Source of the DNA: Curvivirga sp965219885
GTDB lineage: Bacteria > Pseudomonadota > Alphaproteobacteria > UBA8366 > Aestuariispiraceae
DNA length: 64,000 nucleotides
Reading direction: 5' to 3'
Assembly (NCBI RefSeq): GCF_965219885.1
Contig: NZ_CBDCOT010000009.1
Span: 1,736,001 to 1,800,000, forward strand
The notes under the pieces were generated by a model. The model worked only from the letters and a program-made list of their open reading frames with translations, searched no databases and was not told the DNA's origin. A program made the position numbers and the translations under genes. Positions 61,223 through 64,000 of this stretch are shown here, one piece after another; within the stretch, counting starts at the first letter, position 1; every line of letters starts with the position of its first letter.

Positions 61223-61750
61223 ATGATTTCACAAGAACAAACTATTTGGTCACGCATTGATCATTTTGCCCGTTCCAGTTTGCCTTTATTGGTAACTGTA
61301 ATCGCGGTTATTCTTGGCGTTATTCCGCTGCACCTTCCTGATAGCGAAGTGATCAAGCCGATGTTGGTTCTGGCATGTGTATATTACTGGACAATTTATC
61401 GACCAGATCTAATGCCAATGTTTTTGGTGTTTATTATCGGATTATTTCAGGACTTATTATATGGCTCGCCTATTGGTATTTCTTCATTCGTATACTTAAT
61501 TATTGCATTTCTTGTTGGAACCCAGCGTCGTTTCTTTCATGGGAAAACATTTGGTATCGTTTGGTGGGGATTTATGGTTGTTGCGGTTTTAGCAGCTTTT
61601 CTTTTTTGGGTCGTGTTTTGTATTCTCGTTAAAGATTATGTCAGTCCGATGTCTTTTATCTTTCGCTATTTGATGTCTTTGGCGTGGTTTCCAATTGCAT
61701 TTGTAGTGATGGTGCTCGTTCATAAACTTATTCCACCAAGAGGTCAGTAA
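61223..61750 (+). CDS. mreD: Rod-shape determining protein MreD
   Basis: The 175-residue protein has about five membrane helices. LHLPDSEVIKPMLVLACVYYW and FIIGLFQDLLYGSPIGISSFVYLI match MreD landmarks. Sequence is poorly conserved in this family, so position between mreC and the PBP2 gene is important evidence. The upstream 106 bases hold no clear terminator. Confidence 0.92.
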   Translation: MISQEQTIWSRIDHFARSSLPLLVTVIAVILGVIPLHLPDSEVIKPMLVLACVYYWTIYRPDLMPMFLVFIIGLFQDLLYGSPIGISSFVYLIIAFLVGTQRRFFHGKTFGIVWWGFMVVAVLAAFLFWVVFCILVKDYVSPMSFIFRYLMSLAWFPIAFVVMVLVHKLIPPRGQ

Positions 61751-61760
61751 GGATGCGTAT

Positions 61761-63653
61761 ATGAAGCCGGAAAAAGATCGTGCTAAATTATTCAATCGAC
61801 GTGCTGCTTTCTTGATCGGCGGGAAGCTCGCATTATTGTCCGGGTTGGCAGGTCGAATGTATTATCTGCAGGTGGTTGAGTCTGAGCGGTATAAACTGAT
61901 GGCGGAAGATAACCGGGTGAATTTCCGACTTCTTCCACCATTACGTGGCTTTATCGTGGATAGAAGCGGCGATTATCTAGCTATTAATATTAAGAACTAT
62001 CAAATTATTTTAGTGCCCGAGCAGGCGAATAATGAATCCACTGTAAATGATGTTTTAAGCAAACTTATCCAGCTTATCGATTTGGAAGATCATGAGATTA
62101 GAAGAATCTTAAAAGAGATTTCACGTCGTCGTGCTTTTGTTCCGGTAACCGTACGTCAAAATTTATCATGGGAAGATGTTAGTCGTCTTGTGGTAAATAC
62201 CCCTGATTTACCAGGCGTTCATGTGGAAGTTGGTCAGACACGCCATTATCCTTATGCGGAAACCATGGCACATGTGTTGGGATATGTGGGCGCTGTTACT
62301 GAAAAAGAATTAACCGGTGATCCGCTACTTGAATTACCCGGGTTCAAAATTGGTAAGCGAGGTATTGAGAAAGTCCAAGATCTTGCCTTACGAGGAACAG
62401 GTGGTAATAGTAAAGTAGAAGTGAATGCGCTTGGCCGTGTGATTAAAGAACTTGAACGTGTCGAAGGTTTACCAGGCCATGAGTTGAAATTAACTCTTCT
62501 AATGCGCTTGCAAGATTATGTTGGGCAACGCGTAGAGAATGAAAAAGCAGCAGCTGTTGTGGTCATGGATGCCCATAATGGGGATGTCTTATCTTTAGTT
62601 TCCACGCCTTCTTTTGATCCGAATGCCTTTAGCGAAGGGTTAAAAACGGATGAATGGAATGACCTGATTAATAATCCATATAAGCCACTTACTAATAAGG
62701 CAATTGCGGGTCAATATGCGCCAGGATCTACATTTAAAATTGTTGTGGCGTTGGCAGCTTTAAAGCATGGCATCTCACCGGATTATAAGGTTTTTTGTCC
62801 TGGGCATATGGACGTTGGGGATCGTCGTTTTCATTGCTGGAAAAAACATGGGCATGGTCTCGTTAATTTAACGGACGCTATGCGTGGATCTTGTGATGTT
62901 TGGTTTTATGATGTTGCACGTAAAATAGGTGTAGATAAGATAGCAGAAATGGCATTCAAACTGGGCCTCGGTGAACGAAGTGGGCTTGGGTTAGACGGAG
63001 AACGTAAAGGTCTAATCCCAACAAAGGCGTGGAAAAAACGCGCTTTAAAACAAAGCTGGCATTTAGGAGAGACGCTTATCGCAGGCATCGGGCAAGGATA
63101 TGTATTGGCAACACCTATGCAGTTGGCTGTCATGACAGCGCGTGTCGTAAATGGCGGTAAAGCTGTTGCTCCGCGTTTGACCCATCAAATGTTTGATGAT
63201 GCAAATTTGATGGGTATTGAAGATGACGTTAGTTTTGAAAGTCTGGATATCCCTGAAGCACATTTGAAGATCGTTCGTGATTCAATGGATGAAGTTGTGA
63301 ATCATCCCGAAGGAACCGCGCGTGGTTCAAAGATCACAATAGCCGGCCGCGAGATGGGCGGTAAAACAGGTACCAGTCAGGTACGCCGTATTAGTGAAGC
63401 AGAACGTGAAGCTGGTATCAGAAAAGGCGAAGATATTGAATGGCGTCTTCGTGATCATGCTTTGTTTGTTGGGTATGCGCCTGTAGATAACCCACGCTTT
63501 GTTGTAAGTGTCATCGTTGAACATGGTGGCGGAGGGTCTAAAGCTGCAGCCCCAATTGCACGGGATGTATTGTTGAAAGCTCAAGAGTTAATGGCTGAGT
63601 CTGAAGCTGAAGCACAAGAAGCTCAGGCAAATACTAAGACCAAAGAGATTTAG
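61761..63653 (+). CDS. mrdA: Penicillin-binding protein 2 (elongasome transpeptidase)
   Basis: The 630-residue class B PBP has a membrane helix near 15-35, a dimerisation domain (LRGFIVDRSGDYLAIN, HVLGYVGAVTEKEL, GKRGIEKVQD) and a transpeptidase domain. Catalytic Ser323 lies in PGSTFK with Lys326; the SxN position is SCD near 375; KTG is at 535-537 (GGKTGTSQ). It cross-links new peptidoglycan with RodA during elongation. It begins 11 bases after mreD. Confidence 0.97.
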   Translation: MKPEKDRAKLFNRRAAFLIGGKLALLSGLAGRMYYLQVVESERYKLMAEDNRVNFRLLPPLRGFIVDRSGDYLAINIKNYQIILVPEQANNESTVNDVLSKLIQLIDLEDHEIRRILKEISRRRAFVPVTVRQNLSWEDVSRLVVNTPDLPGVHVEVGQTRHYPYAETMAHVLGYVGAVTEKELTGDPLLELPGFKIGKRGIEKVQDLALRGTGGNSKVEVNALGRVIKELERVEGLPGHELKLTLLMRLQDYVGQRVENEKAAAVVVMDAHNGDVLSLVSTPSFDPNAFSEGLKTDEWNDLINNPYKPLTNKAIAGQYAPGSTFKIVVALAALKHGISPDYKVFCPGHMDVGDRRFHCWKKHGHGLVNLTDAMRGSCDVWFYDVARKIGVDKIAEMAFKLGLGERSGLGLDGERKGLIPTKAWKKRALKQSWHLGETLIAGIGQGYVLATPMQLAVMTARVVNGGKAVAPRLTHQMFDDANLMGIEDDVSFESLDIPEAHLKIVRDSMDEVVNHPEGTARGSKITIAGREMGGKTGTSQVRRISEAEREAGIRKGEDIEWRLRDHALFVGYAPVDNPRFVVSVIVEHGGGGSKAAAPIARDVLLKAQELMAESEAEAQEAQANTKTKEI

Positions 63654-63663
63654 GGAAGAGATA

Positions 63664-64000
63664 ATGGCGAGCGAAATCGGCAAAAAAGAACTCACCCTTA
63701 CCCAGAAATTCTGGCAACTAAATTGGGGATTGATACTTATTATTTCTTTGGTGGCAAGCGTTGGTTTTGCCATGCTTTATTCTGCAGCTGAAGGAAGTTG
63801 GGATCCATGGGCCTCACGTCAAGCGCTACGTTTTGGCATGGGGTTCTTCTTAATGGTCGTCATTGCTGTTGTTGATATCAAATTCTGGATGCGGCTTTCC
63901 TATATTTTATACGGTATCGGTTTTTTACTCTTAGTCGCAGTGGAAGTTTTTGGTCAGGTCGGGATGGGCGCCCAACGCTGGATTGACTTAAAGGTTATCG
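63664..64000 (+). CDS. rodA: RodA glycosyltransferase, 5' part only
   Basis: The first 112 codons lie inside the window and the gene continues past the right edge. The ATG has GGGAAGAG upstream and starts ten bases after mrdA. Three hydrophobic segments and the SEDS marks VGFAMLYSAAEGSWDPWASR and GQVGMGAQRWIDLK are visible. RodA polymerises glycan strands with PBP2. Confidence 0.93.
   Translation, partial: MASEIGKKELTLTQKFWQLNWGLILIISLVASVGFAMLYSAAEGSWDPWASRQALRFGMGFFLMVVIAVVDIKFWMRLSYILYGIGFLLLVAVEVFGQVGMGAQRWIDLKVI

Noticed and set aside
1..64000. CRISPR arrays, tRNA or rRNA genes.
   Set aside because: No regularly spaced repeats, no cloverleaf with a TTCGA-type arm and no rRNA blocks were seen on reading both strands.

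Overview
The window looks like chromosomal DNA of a free-living, motile, probably marine alphaproteobacterium, most like the Rhodospirillales and relatives. That placement is inference. It rests on the mrp / hflK-hflC / degP / serB / miaA / ilvBN / ilvC / mreBCD gene order, DUF1289 and PAS_5-type proteins, a BetI/ChoX choline pair, and four chemoreceptors in about 52 kb. Base composition is moderately AT-rich by eye. I see no rRNA, tRNA, CRISPR array, transposase, integrase or prophage gene. Nearly every open stretch has a housekeeping or sensory gene, and most units end in clear stem-loop terminators.

Layout. 10-10337: ABC-F ATPase, DjlA-like co-chaperone, a chemoreceptor with a PilZ tail, a cobalamin riboswitch in front of an unknown 87-residue protein, a soluble chemoreceptor, heme A synthase and two glycosyltransferase-type proteins. 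10440-16159: PagL-like lipid A deacylase, ribosomal protein L28, a BetI-like repressor divergent from a ChoX-like choline binding protein, and a Cache chemoreceptor. 16284-22020: queuosine genes (queG; transporter-queA-tgt) with a GT2 and a PAS protein. 22170-24174: two paralogous LuxR-like regulators downstream of a LuxI-like GNAT enzyme. 24311-29263: a SufR-like Fe-S regulator divergent from a small membrane protein and a Rieske oxygenase-like protein, then an ArsR/permease pair. 29281-38123: transporters, a gamma-glutamyltransferase-like enzyme, LysR/WrbA, gamma-glutamylcyclotransferase, MsrB, an aldolase and a CAP-domain protein. 38169-51960: mrp, hflKC, PAS, DUF2065, MerR, PhzF, DegP-type protease, MFS, serB, ytoQ, miaA, ilvBN. 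52025-56134: a sensory cassette made of an ammonium transporter fused to a chemoreceptor, flanked by two paralogous PilZ proteins, plus a TetR-like gene. 56371-64000: ilvC, an orphan LuxP homologue, then the cell-shape operon mreBCD-mrdA-rodA, which runs off the right edge.

The most interesting content is sensory. (1) The Amt-MCP fusion, with c-di-GMP-type PilZ neighbours, sits between ilvN and ilvC. (2) The LuxP homologue keeps every AI-2 contact residue I can recall but has no LuxQ in the window. (3) The GNAT/LuxR/LuxR cluster looks like a divergent quorum-sensing module, and the GNAT Shine-Dalgarno lies inside a perfect inverted repeat. (4) A canonical B12 riboswitch controls a small protein of unknown function just upstream of a chemoreceptor. 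Several regulator genes sit next to clean operator-like palindromes (BetI-like, LysR, MerR, ArsR).
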